A stretch of 64,000 nucleotides of DNA from Vibrio tapetis subsp. tapetis (lineage in GTDB: Bacteria; Pseudomonadota; Gammaproteobacteria; Enterobacterales; Vibrionaceae): NCBI RefSeq assembly GCF_900233005.1, contig NZ_LT960611.1:2976001-3040000 (forward strand). The letters are read 5' to 3'. Position numbers and translations under genes: made by a program. Each line of letters starts with the position of its first letter. Position 1 is the first letter of the stretch. Below are positions 21,706-31,092 of the stretch, piece after piece. Below the pieces are notes generated by a model. The model saw nothing but the letters and a program-made list of their open reading frames with translations, did not search any database and was not told the origin of the DNA.

Positions 21706-21812
21706 CGTAAATATGCTGACTTGCTTCCCTAATTGAATCGCAAGGCTGGTTTTCCAGAGTCATTCTGGATTACCATGTCAGGCGATTTTCCTTTAACGTA
21801 AGCTGTCATACT

Positions 21813-22349
21813 GTGGCCAACAAAGATTATGTAAGAAGAGGTCGAGGTCAAAAAAAGCCGACCCGTAAAACAACGACCAGAAAAAAACCATGGAAAGCAG
21901 GCTTTATTGCACTGCTGCTTCTTGGTGGATTTGGCTACGGCCTCTATCTATTGAGCCAAGATCCAGAGCCGCAACCTAAACCGGCAGCCCAAGTAAAGCC
22001 GGCGAAGAAAAAAGTCGCTAAGCCACTACCACCGCCTCCTGAAGAAAAATGGGAATTCGTGGAAAGCTTACCGAATAAAGAAGTCGAAGTGATCGCCAAA
22101 GAGCGAGTGGTGTCAGACATTCCCTACATCATGCAATGTGGCGCTTACAAAAATCAGCAACAAGCTGAAAATCGAAAGTTAGATATCGCTTTCCAAGGCA
22201 TTAGCAGTAACGTTCGTAAAAAAGAAGGCAGTAGCTGGTATCGCGTGGTATTGGGGCCTTACCCCTATAAACGAGATGCAGAGCGTGATAAGCACAAATT
22301 GCAGCGCGCCAAAATCGAGCCCTGTGCCATTTGGAAAGAAACACAGTAA
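21813..22349 (+). CDS. ftsN: Cell division protein FtsN
   Basis: Late divisome protein that triggers septal peptidoglycan synthesis. GTG start, giving MANKDYVRRGRG. Residues 1-27 are a basic cytoplasmic tail, about 28-48 a single membrane helix (AGFIALLLLGGFGYGLYLL), about 50-105 a proline-rich periplasmic linker, and about 105-175 a SPOR domain (MQCGAYKNQQQAENRK, WYRVVLGPY) that binds denuded glycans. At 178 residues it is much shorter than E. coli FtsN (319), mainly in the linker. Follows cytR by about 100 bp. No strong ribosome site is visible before the GTG. Confidence 0.93.
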   Translation: MANKDYVRRGRGQKKPTRKTTTRKKPWKAGFIALLLLGGFGYGLYLLSQDPEPQPKPAAQVKPAKKKVAKPLPPPPEEKWEFVESLPNKEVEVIAKERVVSDIPYIMQCGAYKNQQQAENRKLDIAFQGISSNVRKKEGSSWYRVVLGPYPYKRDAERDKHKLQRAKIEPCAIWKETQ

Positions 22350-22383
22350 TCTAGAAGCACTTTTCACACTGACCTTCCATACC

Positions 22384-22415
22384 CCAAGGGCGCTCTATGC
22401 GCCCTTGGCTATTTT
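22384..22415 (+). terminator. Rho-independent terminator of ftsN
   Basis: CCAAGGGCGC-TCTAT-GCGCCCTTGG hairpin followed by CTATTTTT. Confidence 0.88.
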
Positions 22416-22456
22416 TGTTCCAAATCAACATTAAGAGACTCATCCCTTCACTCCCC

Positions 22457-22483
22457 CTTGAAATGCACACAGATACCCTTATA
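22457..22483 (+). promoter_or_regulatory. Sigma-32 (RpoH) type promoter of hslVU
   Basis: CCCCCTTGAA ends at 22462, then 13 bp, then CCCTTATA (22476-22483). This resembles E. coli heat-shock promoters (CCCCCTTGAA ... CCCCATTT), where 13-15 bp separate the elements. It lies 39 bp before the hslV GTG, between the ftsN terminator and hslV. Confidence 0.75.
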
Positions 22484-22521
22484 TATGTAATATCTCGCGA
22501 GCGAATAAAAAGGTTTATAAC

Positions 22522-23055
22522 GTGACTACGATTGTATCTGTACGCCGAAATAATAAAGTTGTCATCGCCGGTGACGGTCAGGTCTCCCTGGGCAACACTG
22601 TAATGAAAGGCAACGCTAAAAAAGTGCGTCGTCTTTATAACAATCAAGTTCTAGCAGGTTTCGCTGGCAGCACTGCCGACGCATTTACGCTATTTGAGCG
22701 ATTCGAAAGCAAACTGCAAATGCATCAAGGCCATTTAACCAAGGCCGCTGTTGAACTGGCAAAAGATTGGCGTAGCGATCGCGCTCTGCGCAAACTCGAA
22801 GCTTTGTTGGCCGTTGCCGATGAAACCGCTTCACTTATCATTACTGGCAACGGCGACGTCGTTCAACCAGAACATGACCTCATAGCTATCGGATCGGGCG
22901 GCAACTTTGCGCAAGCTGCAGCCACTGCTATGCTAGAAAACACAGAATTAGATGCTCGTGAAATCGCCGAAAAGTCACTGAAGATTGCTGGTGATATTTG
23001 CGTATTTACCAATCACCACCATACGGTGGAAGAGCTTGATATCACAGCTAAGTAA
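22522..23055 (+). CDS. hslV: ATP-dependent protease peptidase subunit HslV (ClpQ)
   Basis: Proteolytic core of the HslUV chambered protease. GTG start. Met removal exposes the catalytic threonine T2 ([19 protein letters not shown]). 177 residues with the proteasome-beta fold signature [26 protein letters not shown] split by conserved lysine and glycines. hslU follows after 14 bp, and both are under the sigma-32-like promoter. Confidence 0.98.
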   Translation: MTTIVSVRRNNKVVIAGDGQVSLGNTVMKGNAKKVRRLYNNQVLAGFAGSTADAFTLFERFESKLQMHQGHLTKAAVELAKDWRSDRALRKLEALLAVADETASLIITGNGDVVQPEHDLIAIGSGGNFAQAAATAMLENTELDAREIAEKSLKIAGDICVFTNHHHTVEELDITAK

Positions 23056-23069
23056 CGAAAGGAATTATC

Positions 23070-24401
23070 ATGTCTGAAATGACTCCTCGTGAAATTGTTC
23101 ACGAACTGAACCGCCACATCATTGGTCAAGATAAAGCCAAACGAGCTGTTGCTATCGCTCTGCGTAATCGCTGGCGTCGAATGCAATTAGAAGAAAGCTT
23201 GCGTGTGGAAGTGTCACCAAAAAATATCCTAATGATTGGCCCTACCGGTGTCGGAAAAACTGAAATTGCTCGCAGGTTAGCTAAATTGGCTAATGCACCA
23301 TTCATGAAAGTGGAAGCAACTAAATTTACCGAAGTGGGTTACGTTGGCAAAGAAGTTGAAACCATTATTCGTGATCTCACGGATGTTGCGATTAAAATGA
23401 CTCACCAGCAAGCAATGGAAAAAGTAAAATTCCGCGCTGAAGAGCAAGCAGAAGAGCGAATCCTCGATGCCTTGCTGCCCCCGCCGCGTGAAGGCTGGAG
23501 CCAAAACGATACCGGTGAAGAAAAATCCAATACGCGCCAGATTTTCCGAAAAAAACTACGCGAAGGTAAGCTAGACGATAAAGACATCGAAATTGATGTT
23601 GCCGCACCGCAAATGGGTGTTGAGATCATGGCGCCTCCTGGCATGGAAGAAATGACGAATCAACTGCAAGGTATGTTCCAGAACCTTGCTGGCGACACAA
23701 AGAAAAGTCGCAAAATGAAAATCAAAGATGCTTTCAAAGCCCTTGCGGAAGAAGAAGCCGCTAAGTTGGTTAATCAAGAAGAACTGAAAGAGCAAGCCAT
23801 CTTCAACGTAGAAAATAACGGCATTGTTTTCTTAGATGAGATAGACAAGATCTGTAAGCGCGGTGAAAGCTCCGGTCCTGATGTTTCTCGTGAAGGTGTA
23901 CAGCGTGATTTGCTCCCTCTGATCGAAGGCAGCACAGTATCAACGAAGCATGGCATGGTTAAGACTGACCATATCTTGTTTATTGCTTCTGGCGCATTCC
24001 AAGTGGCTAGACCTTCCGATCTCATTCCTGAGCTACAAGGTCGTTTGCCTATTCGTGTTGAACTTGAAGCATTAACCAGTGACGATTTTAAACGCATTCT
24101 TACTGAACCAAAAGCCTCGCTTACTGAGCAATACCAAGCGCTAATGGCAACGGAAGAAGTAAGTGTATCTTTCTCCGAAGATGGCATTTCTCAAATTGCC
24201 GATGCGGCATGGCGTGTTAATGAAACCACTGAAAATATTGGTGCTCGTCGACTGCATACCGTAATGGAACGTTTGATGGAAGAAGTCTCATTTGATGCAA
24301 GCGAAAAACCAGGCTCAAGCATCGAAATTGATGCCACCTTCGTCAATGACAAGTTAGGTGAGTTTATTGAAGATGAAGACTTAAGCCGCTTTATCTTATA
24401 A
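23070..24401 (+). CDS. hslU: HslU (ClpY) unfoldase ATPase
   Basis: AAA+ unfoldase that feeds substrates to HslV. 443 residues. Walker A is GPTGVGKT (57-64), Walker B is [12 protein letters not shown] (about 250-261), and the pore motif is GYVG (about 90-93). The intermediate (I) domain spans about 110-240. Sensor 2 is GARRLHTV. The conserved C-terminal tail EDLSRFIL docks into HslV. GAAAGGA ribosome site. Ends in a terminator. Confidence 0.98.
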   Translation: MSEMTPREIVHELNRHIIGQDKAKRAVAIALRNRWRRMQLEESLRVEVSPKNILMIGPTGVGKTEIARRLAKLANAPFMKVEATKFTEVGYVGKEVETIIRDLTDVAIKMTHQQAMEKVKFRAEEQAEERILDALLPPPREGWSQNDTGEEKSNTRQIFRKKLREGKLDDKDIEIDVAAPQMGVEIMAPPGMEEMTNQLQGMFQNLAGDTKKSRKMKIKDAFKALAEEEAAKLVNQEELKEQAIFNVENNGIVFLDEIDKICKRGESSGPDVSREGVQRDLLPLIEGSTVSTKHGMVKTDHILFIASGAFQVARPSDLIPELQGRLPIRVELEALTSDDFKRILTEPKASLTEQYQALMATEEVSVSFSEDGISQIADAAWRVNETTENIGARRLHTVMERLMEEVSFDASEKPGSSIEIDATFVNDKLGEFIEDEDLSRFIL

Positions 24402-24413
24402 CCGTATGCCTCT

Positions 24414-24436
24414 AGCCCACTTCTGTGGGCTTTTTT
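24414..24436 (+). terminator. Rho-independent terminator of hslVU
   Basis: AGCCCAC-TTCT-GTGGGCT hairpin followed by six Ts, 13 bases after hslU. Confidence 0.9.
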
Positions 24437-24497
24437 ATACCAATATCTATTGTGATTGATATACTGATTCATAACGTTATTAACGAAATGAATAAAC

Positions 24498-25415
24498 ATG
24501 AGAGAATCCCTAGCCATTTGGCTTGATGCCGCGAGACCAAAAACACTTCCCCTCGCTTTAGCTTCTATTGCAACCGGCAGTAGCATGGCCTTTTTAACTG
24601 GTCATTTTTCCCTCCCCGTCATGCTGTTAGCACTACTGACGGCGGTATTACTGCAAATTCTCTCCAATCTAGCCAACGATTACGGTGATGCCTTAAAAGG
24701 AACCGATAATGAAGAACGCATCGGTCCGACAAGAGCGATTCAGTCTGGGGCAGTATCCACTTCAGCAATGAAGCACGCCATCATTATTAATATCGCTCTG
24801 ACGCTCATTTCCGGGCTAGCACTTATTTTATATTCTTTACAATCTCCAACCAGTATTGCTGCCTTTCTTGGATTAGGGCTTCTCGCCATTTTCAGCGCTA
24901 TCGCTTATACCGTTGGTAATAAACCCTATGGGTACGTAGGTCTTGGCGATTTATCCGTGTTTATTTTCTTTGGCTTACTTGGCGTAGCCGGCACCTACTT
25001 TCTTCATACTGGCACCATCAGCAGCGATGTATTCCTACCCGCCATTGGTTGCGGATTGCTCGCGGTGGCTGTTCTTAATATCAATAACATGCGAGACATC
25101 GACAACGATAAAGCCTGTGGTAAGAAAACCGTCGCAGTTCGACTTGGTTCCAATAAAGCCAAGCTTTATCACGTCGCTCTGTTAATTGGAGGAATTCTAC
25201 CTTTCATCGCCTATTTAGCCTTAGTTCAAACACCGCTTACTTTAGAGGCCGCAATGCTGGTGGCTGGCTTGCTGCTATTTAAACACGGTCGGGATGTTCT
25301 ACTCGCCCGTCAACCAATAGAGTTAGCCCCTATGATGCCGGTCATTGTAAAGTGTGCGCTTATCACCAACTTACTGTTTGCAATCGTGGTTACTGGTCAA
25401 ACTCTCGTCAGTTAA
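24498..25415 (+). CDS. menA: 1,4-dihydroxy-2-naphthoate polyprenyltransferase MenA
   Basis: Membrane UbiA-family enzyme that prenylates DHNA to demethylmenaquinone, needed for anaerobic respiration. 305 residues with about eight to nine hydrophobic helices. The first aspartate motif is NLANDYGDALKGTDNEER (about 52-69), the second NMRDIDNDKACGKKT (about 196-210), binding Mg-diphosphate. Follows hslU in the same order as E. coli but after a terminator, so it has its own promoter in the 60-bp gap. Confidence 0.95.
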   Translation: MRESLAIWLDAARPKTLPLALASIATGSSMAFLTGHFSLPVMLLALLTAVLLQILSNLANDYGDALKGTDNEERIGPTRAIQSGAVSTSAMKHAIIINIALTLISGLALILYSLQSPTSIAAFLGLGLLAIFSAIAYTVGNKPYGYVGLGDLSVFIFFGLLGVAGTYFLHTGTISSDVFLPAIGCGLLAVAVLNINNMRDIDNDKACGKKTVAVRLGSNKAKLYHVALLIGGILPFIAYLALVQTPLTLEAAMLVAGLLLFKHGRDVLLARQPIELAPMMPVIVKCALITNLLFAIVVTGQTLVS

Positions 25416-25490
25416 TTGCGCCTTGTCATTGCAATGACTTACAGGCGTTATATACTCGAAGACAGACCTCTGAATTAGAAGATGATGCGT

Positions 25491-26018
25491 ATGGAATACA
25501 ACACCTCAGCCTTATGTGATATTTACTTAGACCAAGTTGATGTCGTCGAGCCAATGTTTAGTAACTTTGGTGGCAGTGCCTCATTTGCAGGCCAAATCAC
25601 AACCGTTAAGTGCTTTGAAGATAATGGCTTGATTCGCTCTGTTCTCGAACAAGAGGGAACTGGACGCATTCTACTGATCGATGGTGGGGGTTCACTTCGT
25701 CGCGCATTGATTGATTCTGAGTTAGCGACACTTGCTGAAGAAAATGAGTGGGAAGGCCTGGTTGTTTATGGCTGCGTTCGTGAAGTCGACGATCTTGAAG
25801 ACATGAATATCGGCATTCAAGCACTCGCTTCCATCCCTGTCGGCGCAGCGTCACAAGATATCGGTGAAATCGATGTCGCGGTTAATTTTGGTGGCGTTAC
25901 CTTCCTACCAGAAGATTACATCTACGCAGACAATACTGGCATCATCCTGTCTCAAGAGCCTCTTGAAGCAGAAATGGAAGATGATACAGGCGAAGAAGAG
26001 TTCATTGACGAAGAGTAA
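25491..26018 (+). CDS. rraA: RraA, regulator of ribonuclease activity A
   Basis: Trimeric ring protein that binds RNase E and DEAD helicases and slows mRNA decay in E. coli. It has a demethylmenaquinone methyltransferase-like fold but is not the methyltransferase. I choose the third ATG ([12 protein letters not shown]), which aligns with E. coli RraA and has GAAGA upstream, giving 175 residues. The acidic tail ([15 protein letters not shown]) is longer than in E. coli (161). Core motifs [22 protein letters not shown] and NFGGVTF are conserved. Neighbour of menA and zapB as in E. coli. Confidence 0.95.
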   Translation: MEYNTSALCDIYLDQVDVVEPMFSNFGGSASFAGQITTVKCFEDNGLIRSVLEQEGTGRILLIDGGGSLRRALIDSELATLAEENEWEGLVVYGCVREVDDLEDMNIGIQALASIPVGAASQDIGEIDVAVNFGGVTFLPEDYIYADNTGIILSQEPLEAEMEDDTGEEEFIDEE

Positions 26019-26040
26019 CGAACATTCTGACCAATTTAAA

Positions 26041-26066
26041 AAAAGACAGCTAAGGCTGTCTTTTTT
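26041..26066 (+). terminator. Rho-independent terminator of rraA
   Basis: AAAAGACAGC-TAAG-GCTGTCTTTTTT hairpin and T tract, 22 bases after rraA. Confidence 0.88.
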
Positions 26067-26092
26067 GTTTCCGGTACTTTGGTTACCCGCAT

Positions 26093-26116
26093 AAAAAAAG
26101 GAGCTAACGCTCCTTT
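26093..26116 (-). terminator. Rho-independent terminator of zapB
   Basis: AAAGGAGC-TAAC-GCTCCTTT hairpin with a seven-T run on the minus strand. It reads from zapB, whose stop is about 85 bases away. Confidence 0.8.
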
Positions 26117-26199
26117 CTAAAACAGGTAATAAGAAGATTAAGCGCAAGTATGATTAGGTTCCTCTAGGAGAAACGAATCGTAACCAGCTTAAGTTCTTA

Positions 26200-26442
26200 T
26201 TACTCTACGTCGTCCATTTTGCCGAGTAGATTGCGGATACGCTCCTGCCATGCAGTGTGCTCTTCACGCATTTGCTGGTTTTGCTGCTCTAGCTCTTCGC
26301 TATTGCCTTTTAGGCCGTTTGCTTCTGTTGCTAGCGTTTCGTTACGCTCTTTCAGCTCTTCCACTTCCATTTGAAGTAGCGCGATCGTGTCAACGGCTGT
26401 TTGTACTTTTGCTTCTAATTGTTCTAAAACTTCTAATGACAT
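26200..26442 (-). CDS. zapB: Cell division protein ZapB
   Basis: Small all-coiled-coil protein that joins ZapA to MatP and stabilises the Z ring. 80 residues, almost wholly heptad-patterned (LEQLEAKVQTAVDTIALLQMEVEELKER and on), with no other domain. Start ATG with AAGGTGG. Convergent with rraA, as in E. coli. Confidence 0.93.
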   Translation of the reverse strand: MSLEVLEQLEAKVQTAVDTIALLQMEVEELKERNETLATEANGLKGNSEELEQQNQQMREEHTAWQERIRNLLGKMDDVE

Positions 26443-26658
26443 CTTTGGCCACCTTAATTTGATTCAGTGTGCGTGAAGGATTTCACAAAATATAACTCAT
26501 TCTACTGGTCATGCTGGCTAGACTCACGCTCAATATTTACCTTATTTGTTCATTTGGTTAAAAAAAGTGCGATTTGTGGCAAGTTTTGACATATCGGTGC
26601 CGTAAAACCGCTCTTACGCCTTTTGAACATTGACGTTATTCGTGGTTGAGGCAAAAAA

Positions 26659-26670
26659 GCAAACGTTTAC
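26659..26670. promoter_or_regulatory. LacI/PurR-type palindrome at the glpX promoter
   Basis: GCAAACGTTTAC contains the symmetric AAACGTTT core bound by LacI-family regulators and resembles the PurR box (ACGCAAACGTTTNCGT). A -10-like TATGAT (26679-26684) is just downstream, so binding would overlap the -35. Which repressor uses it is unknown. Cra would prefer TGAAACGTTTCA. Confidence 0.45.
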
Positions 26671-26732
26671 TCTGAACTATGATAGAATCGCGCCGAATTT
26701 ATTCTTACCCATTCATTAGTTCTGGAGTCAGC

Positions 26733-27740
26733 ATGAAACGCGATTTAGCGATGGCATTTTCTCGTGTCACCGAGGGTGCCGCATTAGCAGGTTACAAGTG
26801 GTTAGGACGTGGCGATAAAAACGCAGCCGATGGCGCTGCCGTTGAAGTAATGCGCTGCCTACTTAACAAAACCGATATTAGCGGTGAAATCGTAATTGGC
26901 GAAGGCGAGATTGATGACGCTCCGATGCTCTACATCGGCGAGCAAGTTGGTGTTGGTGGTGATGCTGTAGATATCGCAGTTGACCCAATTGAAGGAACTC
27001 GCATGACGGCTATGGGCCAGTCAAACGCACTTGCTGTTCTTGCTGCAGGTGAAAAAGGCAGTTTCCTTAAAGCACCAGATATGTACATGGAAAAATTAGT
27101 GGTTGGCCCAGGTGCTAAAGGGGCAATCGACCTTGAAAAACCGCTAAAAGAGAATTTAGAAAATGTCGCTAAAGCGCTAGGAAAAACACTCGATACCCTA
27201 GTCGTTACTACGCTTGCTAAGCCACGTCACGATAAGGTAATTGCAGAGATGCAAGCCATGGGCGTTCGTGTCTTTGCAGTGCCAGATGGCGACGTTGCTG
27301 CGTCTATCTTAACTTGCATGCCAGACAGCGAAGTAGACATGATGTACTGCATCGGTGGCGCACCTGAAGGTGTGGTTTCTGCGGCGGTTATTCGCGCACT
27401 TGATGGTGACATGCATGGTCGTTTACTTCCTCGTCATGAAGTAAAAGAAGACTCTGCGGAAAACCGCGCTCACGGCGAGCTTGAATTAGCACGTTGTAAA
27501 GAGATGGGCGTAGAAGCCGGTGTTGTACTAGCGATGGGTGACATGGCTCGTAGCGACAACGTCGTTTTCTCTGCAACAGGCATCACGAAAGGTGATTTAC
27601 TTGAAGGCATCACTCGCACTGGTGATATCGCCACGTCAGAAACCTTACTGATTCGTGGACGCTGCCGTACGATCCGTCGTATTAAATCGATTCACTACCT
27701 AGAGCGTAAAGACGACGAGATACGCGATTTCATTCTGTAA
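26733..27740 (+). CDS. glpX: Fructose-1,6-bisphosphatase, class II (GlpX)
   Basis: Mn-dependent gluconeogenic phosphatase converting fructose-1,6-bisphosphate to fructose-6-phosphate. Start at the ATG giving MKRDLAMAFSRVTEG (GGAG ribosome site), 335 residues. Upstream in-frame codons are unlike the family. Metal and phosphate motifs: GEGEIDDAPML (about 56-66), VDPIEGTR (about 83-90), and GGAPEGVVSAA (about 188-198). In E. coli it is the third gene of glpFKX. Here it stands alone after zapB with its own promoter and terminator. Confidence 0.96.
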   Translation: MKRDLAMAFSRVTEGAALAGYKWLGRGDKNAADGAAVEVMRCLLNKTDISGEIVIGEGEIDDAPMLYIGEQVGVGGDAVDIAVDPIEGTRMTAMGQSNALAVLAAGEKGSFLKAPDMYMEKLVVGPGAKGAIDLEKPLKENLENVAKALGKTLDTLVVTTLAKPRHDKVIAEMQAMGVRVFAVPDGDVAASILTCMPDSEVDMMYCIGGAPEGVVSAAVIRALDGDMHGRLLPRHEVKEDSAENRAHGELELARCKEMGVEAGVVLAMGDMARSDNVVFSATGITKGDLLEGITRTGDIATSETLLIRGRCRTIRRIKSIHYLERKDDEIRDFIL

Positions 27741-27761
27741 TCCTATCTAGCCTCCTCTTTC

Positions 27762-27787
27762 AAAACGCAGCTTCGGCTGCGTTTTTT
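27762..27787 (+). terminator. Rho-independent terminator of glpX
   Basis: AAAACGCAGC-TTCG-GCTGCGTTTT with T tract. Confidence 0.92.
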
Positions 27788-27922
27788 GTTTTGCTTTATG
27801 ATTAATCCCGCTGCAAGAAGTCACATTAATAGGTTTCTTTTATCAATATCTCATGCTTTATCAATTATTTGCTTTATTAACTCGATACTCCATAATAGTA
27901 GGGCGATAAGGATAAGGTAACG

Positions 27923-28540
27923 ATGAAAACAACTGACCGAATATTACATAAAATCAAACGTGAAGGTGCTGTCACAGCTAAGCATCTCGCGGAAGACTTT
28001 TCTATGACCACCATGGGAGCAAGACAGCACCTACAAAGCCTAGAAGACGACGGTTATTTGGATTTTCACGATGTCCGCGTAAAAGTCGGTCGACCGACTC
28101 GCCACTGGAACTTAACAGGCAAAGGTCATGCGTTTTTTAGTGATCGCCACGGCGATCTTACCGTGCATGTTCTAGACGCCGTTGAAGATATCTTTGGTGT
28201 GCAAGGCCTTTTACAAGTTGCCAATGAGCGTGAGAAAAAAACCTTCTCTCACTACCAAAATGCCATGATCGATTGTGAATCGACCCAAGACAAATTGCAG
28301 GTTCTCACCGCATTACGTGAAGGTGAGGGCTATATGGCTGAACTTACCCAGTCTGAACAAGGCTATCTCCTGATTGAAAACCACTGCCCTATTTGCAAAG
28401 CCGCCACACGCTGCCCAAGTTTATGCCAGTCGGAGTTAAATATATTCCGCAAGCTGTTAGGTGAAACAGTCTCTGTTGAGCGTTCCGAGCATATTATTGA
28501 CGGCCAGCGACGCTGTAGCTACTTAATTCAAGATTGCTAA
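27923..28540 (+). CDS. SufR-like winged-helix regulator with cysteine cluster
   Basis: 205 residues. Residues 1 to about 60 are a DeoR/ArsR-type winged helix (GAVTAKHLAEDFSMTTMGARQHLQSLEDDGY). The C-terminal part carries C155, C158, C164 and C168 (HCPICKAATRCPSLC), then C198 and C205. This arrangement resembles the COG2345/SufR family, whose cysteines hold a 4Fe-4S cluster that tunes DNA binding. Cluster binding here is inferred. No suf or isc genes are near, and it is a single gene between glpX and a DUF3135 gene, so targets cannot be named. ATAAGGTAACG precedes the ATG. Confidence 0.7.
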   Translation: MKTTDRILHKIKREGAVTAKHLAEDFSMTTMGARQHLQSLEDDGYLDFHDVRVKVGRPTRHWNLTGKGHAFFSDRHGDLTVHVLDAVEDIFGVQGLLQVANEREKKTFSHYQNAMIDCESTQDKLQVLTALREGEGYMAELTQSEQGYLLIENHCPICKAATRCPSLCQSELNIFRKLLGETVSVERSEHIIDGQRRCSYLIQDC

Positions 28541-28839
28541 TACCGCACAGTAATACCACTTCGCCTAGTTCATCATAAGTTCTTCACCAGAAAATACGCA
28601 TTTCTTCTTTTATTTGTTTACATCAAAATACGACAATAGATGCGGCATTGATTGTTCCTAATCATCTGTTCTTACTATATTTATCTATTTAAAAGCTCAA
28701 TCCTTAGCATTTACAGCTCATACATGGATCTCACTGGTGCATATCTCAACATTGAGACTGCTCAAATATTGTTCGTTATTTAGTTTAAAATTGTCGTATG
28801 CTGAACATGTAAACGAAATGTAAACAATAGGAGAGTGGT

Positions 28840-29166
28840 ATGGACCGTGCTCAAATTGACCAAACATTACCGCCATTTGATGAGCTTGTGGCGCTGGCTG
28901 AAAATGACCCAGCCGCGTTTGAAGAATACCGACGTCAGATGTGTGAAGAGATGATTACTTGTGCCTCGCAAGAGATGCAACCACGGTTGTGGGCTCAGCA
29001 AAGCCACATTGAACGAGTGATCACCAAGTGCAAAAATCCGGTACATACCAATGTGACGCTAATGAATGAATTATCGGTTCAAATGGGAAAATTTAGAGAC
29101 GCTCTTGATGGCGATAATGACGCACAACCCACGGCACAAATACTGCCTTTTACTGCGCGCCAATAA
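28840..29166 (+). CDS. DUF3135 family protein, function unknown
   Basis: 108 residues, soluble, no signal peptide or membrane segment. It resembles the short Vibrio/Shewanella DUF3135 proteins: an N-terminal LPPFDELVALAENDPAAFEEYRRQ segment, then a helical part with WAQQSHIERVITKCKNP. GGAGAG ribosome site. The 298-bp gap before it contains no recognised element apart from AT-rich promoter-like sequence. No operon partner: the next gene is on the other strand. Confidence 0.7.
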   Translation: MDRAQIDQTLPPFDELVALAENDPAAFEEYRRQMCEEMITCASQEMQPRLWAQQSHIERVITKCKNPVHTNVTLMNELSVQMGKFRDALDGDNDAQPTAQILPFTARQ

Positions 29167-29196
29167 TTAAATGGACTTCATATTTCGGGTGCTAGT

Positions 29197-29622
29197 TTAA
29201 GATTGCGGTTTTCCATACCGGTTTTCCGCATCATCCCCTTTCAACAGGCCGCACTCAATAAACAACCACGCGCCACACGCTAATGCCGCCAAAGAGGCCA
29301 CCGTTTGAATCATGGTCGGTTGAGCCACCATATCCGCCCCACCAACAGGCACAAACATACGGCCTAATATGAGCGGAATGTTTAACAGAAGAAACCAGTT
29401 AGATTTGTTTCTATCGTGCCAACGTTTTGCGGTAATCGCCAAGTCAGGCAACATCAAGAATGCCAGAAATGCCACACTGATGATTCCAGCTTGCGCGGGG
29501 AATAACACATTGATGCCCATGGTAAAGCCCATAATGGCAATGTAATAACACGCATTCCAAATCCAGAATACTTTACGGCCAACTCGGCCTTGAAATGAAA
29601 ATAATAACTGCTTGATCGACAT
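29197..29622 (-). CDS. DUF805 membrane protein
   Basis: 141 residues with the DUF805 pattern: N-terminal LLFSFQGRVGRKVFWIWN, then four hydrophobic helices (about 20-40, 46-60, 74-90, 103-122), and the loop TAKRWHDRNKSNW between helices 2 and 3. Members are small inner-membrane proteins of unknown function. It follows the tautomerase-family gene by 21 bp on the same strand, so the two are probably co-transcribed. Confidence 0.8.
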   Translation of the reverse strand: MSIKQLLFSFQGRVGRKVFWIWNACYYIAIMGFTMGINVLFPAQAGIISVAFLAFLMLPDLAITAKRWHDRNKSNWFLLLNIPLILGRMFVPVGGADMVAQPTMIQTVASLAALACGAWLFIECGLLKGDDAENRYGKPQS

Positions 29623-29643
29623 CTTACTGAAACTACCTTTTAC

Positions 29644-29991
29644 TCAATTAAGAACTTTTTGAAAACACGATTTATCCATGTCTCTGATATTCACAGTTAA
29701 ACTATGCACCGACATGGCCTGTTGTTGCAACACCGTAATCAATTGACGCGACAGCGCTCTTTTCTGCTCTTCACTTCGCCCAGAAAGTAATTCGAAACTA
29801 ATATGGATAAAATCGACGCTGTCACCCTGATCACCCACAATCCAATGATGGCAGCGTAATGCGCGCGATTTGATCGAGTCAACATCAAACAGGCCACTCT
29901 CAACGGCAGCCTGATGTAAATCTTCCAATAGCCCCTGCACATTAACGCGCTGTTCCACTGAGTTCGAATATTCCATCACCAAATTGGGCAT
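29644..29991 (-). CDS. 5-carboxymethyl-2-hydroxymuconate Delta-isomerase family protein (tautomerase fold)
   Basis: 115 residues from the ATG with AAGGAAAG upstream, giving MPNLVMEYSN. Removal of Met exposes P1, the catalytic base of the tautomerase superfamily, and the PNLVMEYS start is characteristic of the CHMI/HpaF group. No homoprotocatechuate (hpa) genes are near, so its natural substrate is uncertain. Neighbour of a DUF805 gene on the same strand and divergent from tpiA. Single-gene copies of this kind are common in Vibrio. Confidence 0.75.
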   Translation of the reverse strand: MPNLVMEYSNSVEQRVNVQGLLEDLHQAAVESGLFDVDSIKSRALRCHHWIVGDQGDSVDFIHISFELLSGRSEEQKRALSRQLITVLQQQAMSVHSLTVNIRDMDKSCFQKVLN

Positions 29992-30299
29992 GCTACTTTC
30001 CTTGAATGATAAACCTCGCGCCATCGAGTCACGAGTGTTGAAATCTAGCTAACATACCTCAATTCATCACATTCGAAACCATGCTCTCGTGTTTTGGCGA
30101 TCTGGATCACCTGCGACGTTTAAGCAAATAAAAACCCAATTGAAAGCAATGCAACAAATTTTGTTGCAACTCATCTGATCATTTCAGAAGAACGATGAAA
30201 GTAATGACACGAGTCATGTATTTGCCTTATTAATCTGTTATATTCTTTCGCCATAACGGAAGTTTTTTACATTAATCGACTTAAATTGGAGAGATCCTT

Positions 30300-31070
30300 A
30301 TGCGTCATCCTGTAGTTATGGGTAACTGGAAACTGAACGGCAGCAAAGAAATGGTTACTGAGCTGTTAAATGGACTTAACGCTGAGCTTGAAGGCGTGAA
30401 AGGTGTGGACGTAGCAGTTGCTCCACCAGCACTTTACATCGACCTAGCTGAGCGCACTTTGACTGACGCGGGTAGCGCAATCATCCTTGGTGCTCAAAAC
30501 ACTGATGTAAACAACAAAGGTGCTTTCACTGGCGACATGTCTCCAGAAATGCTGAAAGACTTCGGTGCTACACACATCATCATCGGTCACTCTGAGCGTC
30601 GTGAATACCACGCTGAGTCTGACGAGTTCGTTGCTAAGAAATTCGCTTTCCTAAAAGAAAACGGCCTAACTCCTGTTCTATGTATCGGTGAGTCTGAAGC
30701 ACAAAACGAAGCTGGCGAAACAGTAGCAGTATGTGCACGTCAACTTGACGCTGTAATCAAGACTCAAGGTGCTGAAGCTCTTAACGGCGCAATCATCGCG
30801 TACGAACCAATCTGGGCTATCGGTACTGGTAAAGCAGCAACAGCTGATGATGCACAACGCATCCACGCCGCTATCCGTGCTCACATTGCCGATCAAGATG
30901 CAGAAGTTGCTAAGAACGTTGTCATCCAATACGGCGGTTCTGTTAAGCCAGAAAATGCAGCAGCTTACTTCGCACAACCAGACATCGATGGTGCTCTAGT
31001 TGGCGGTGCAGCTCTAGACGCGAAAAGCTTTGCAGCTATCGCTAAAGCAGCAGCAGAAGCTAAAGCGTAA
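30300..31070 (+). CDS. tpiA: Triosephosphate isomerase
   Basis: Interconverts dihydroxyacetone phosphate and glyceraldehyde-3-phosphate. 256 residues. Catalytic residues are visible: K11 in GNWKLNG, H97 in IIGHSERR, and the glutamate of [11 protein letters not shown] (about 168). The phosphate loop [13 protein letters not shown] is near 212-224. GGAGAG ribosome site. Faces pfkA convergently. The codon choice is strongly biased, as expected for a highly expressed gene. Confidence 0.98.
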   Translation: MRHPVVMGNWKLNGSKEMVTELLNGLNAELEGVKGVDVAVAPPALYIDLAERTLTDAGSAIILGAQNTDVNNKGAFTGDMSPEMLKDFGATHIIIGHSERREYHAESDEFVAKKFAFLKENGLTPVLCIGESEAQNEAGETVAVCARQLDAVIKTQGAEALNGAIIAYEPIWAIGTGKAATADDAQRIHAAIRAHIADQDAEVAKNVVIQYGGSVKPENAAAYFAQPDIDGALVGGAALDAKSFAAIAKAAAEAKA

Positions 31071-31092
31071 TTTCACGCTTACCTGATTAATG

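Noticed and set aside
23774..24187. 137-codon minus-strand ORF inside hslU
   Set aside because: Wholly antisense to a highly conserved gene. Its composition is that of a reading-frame shadow.
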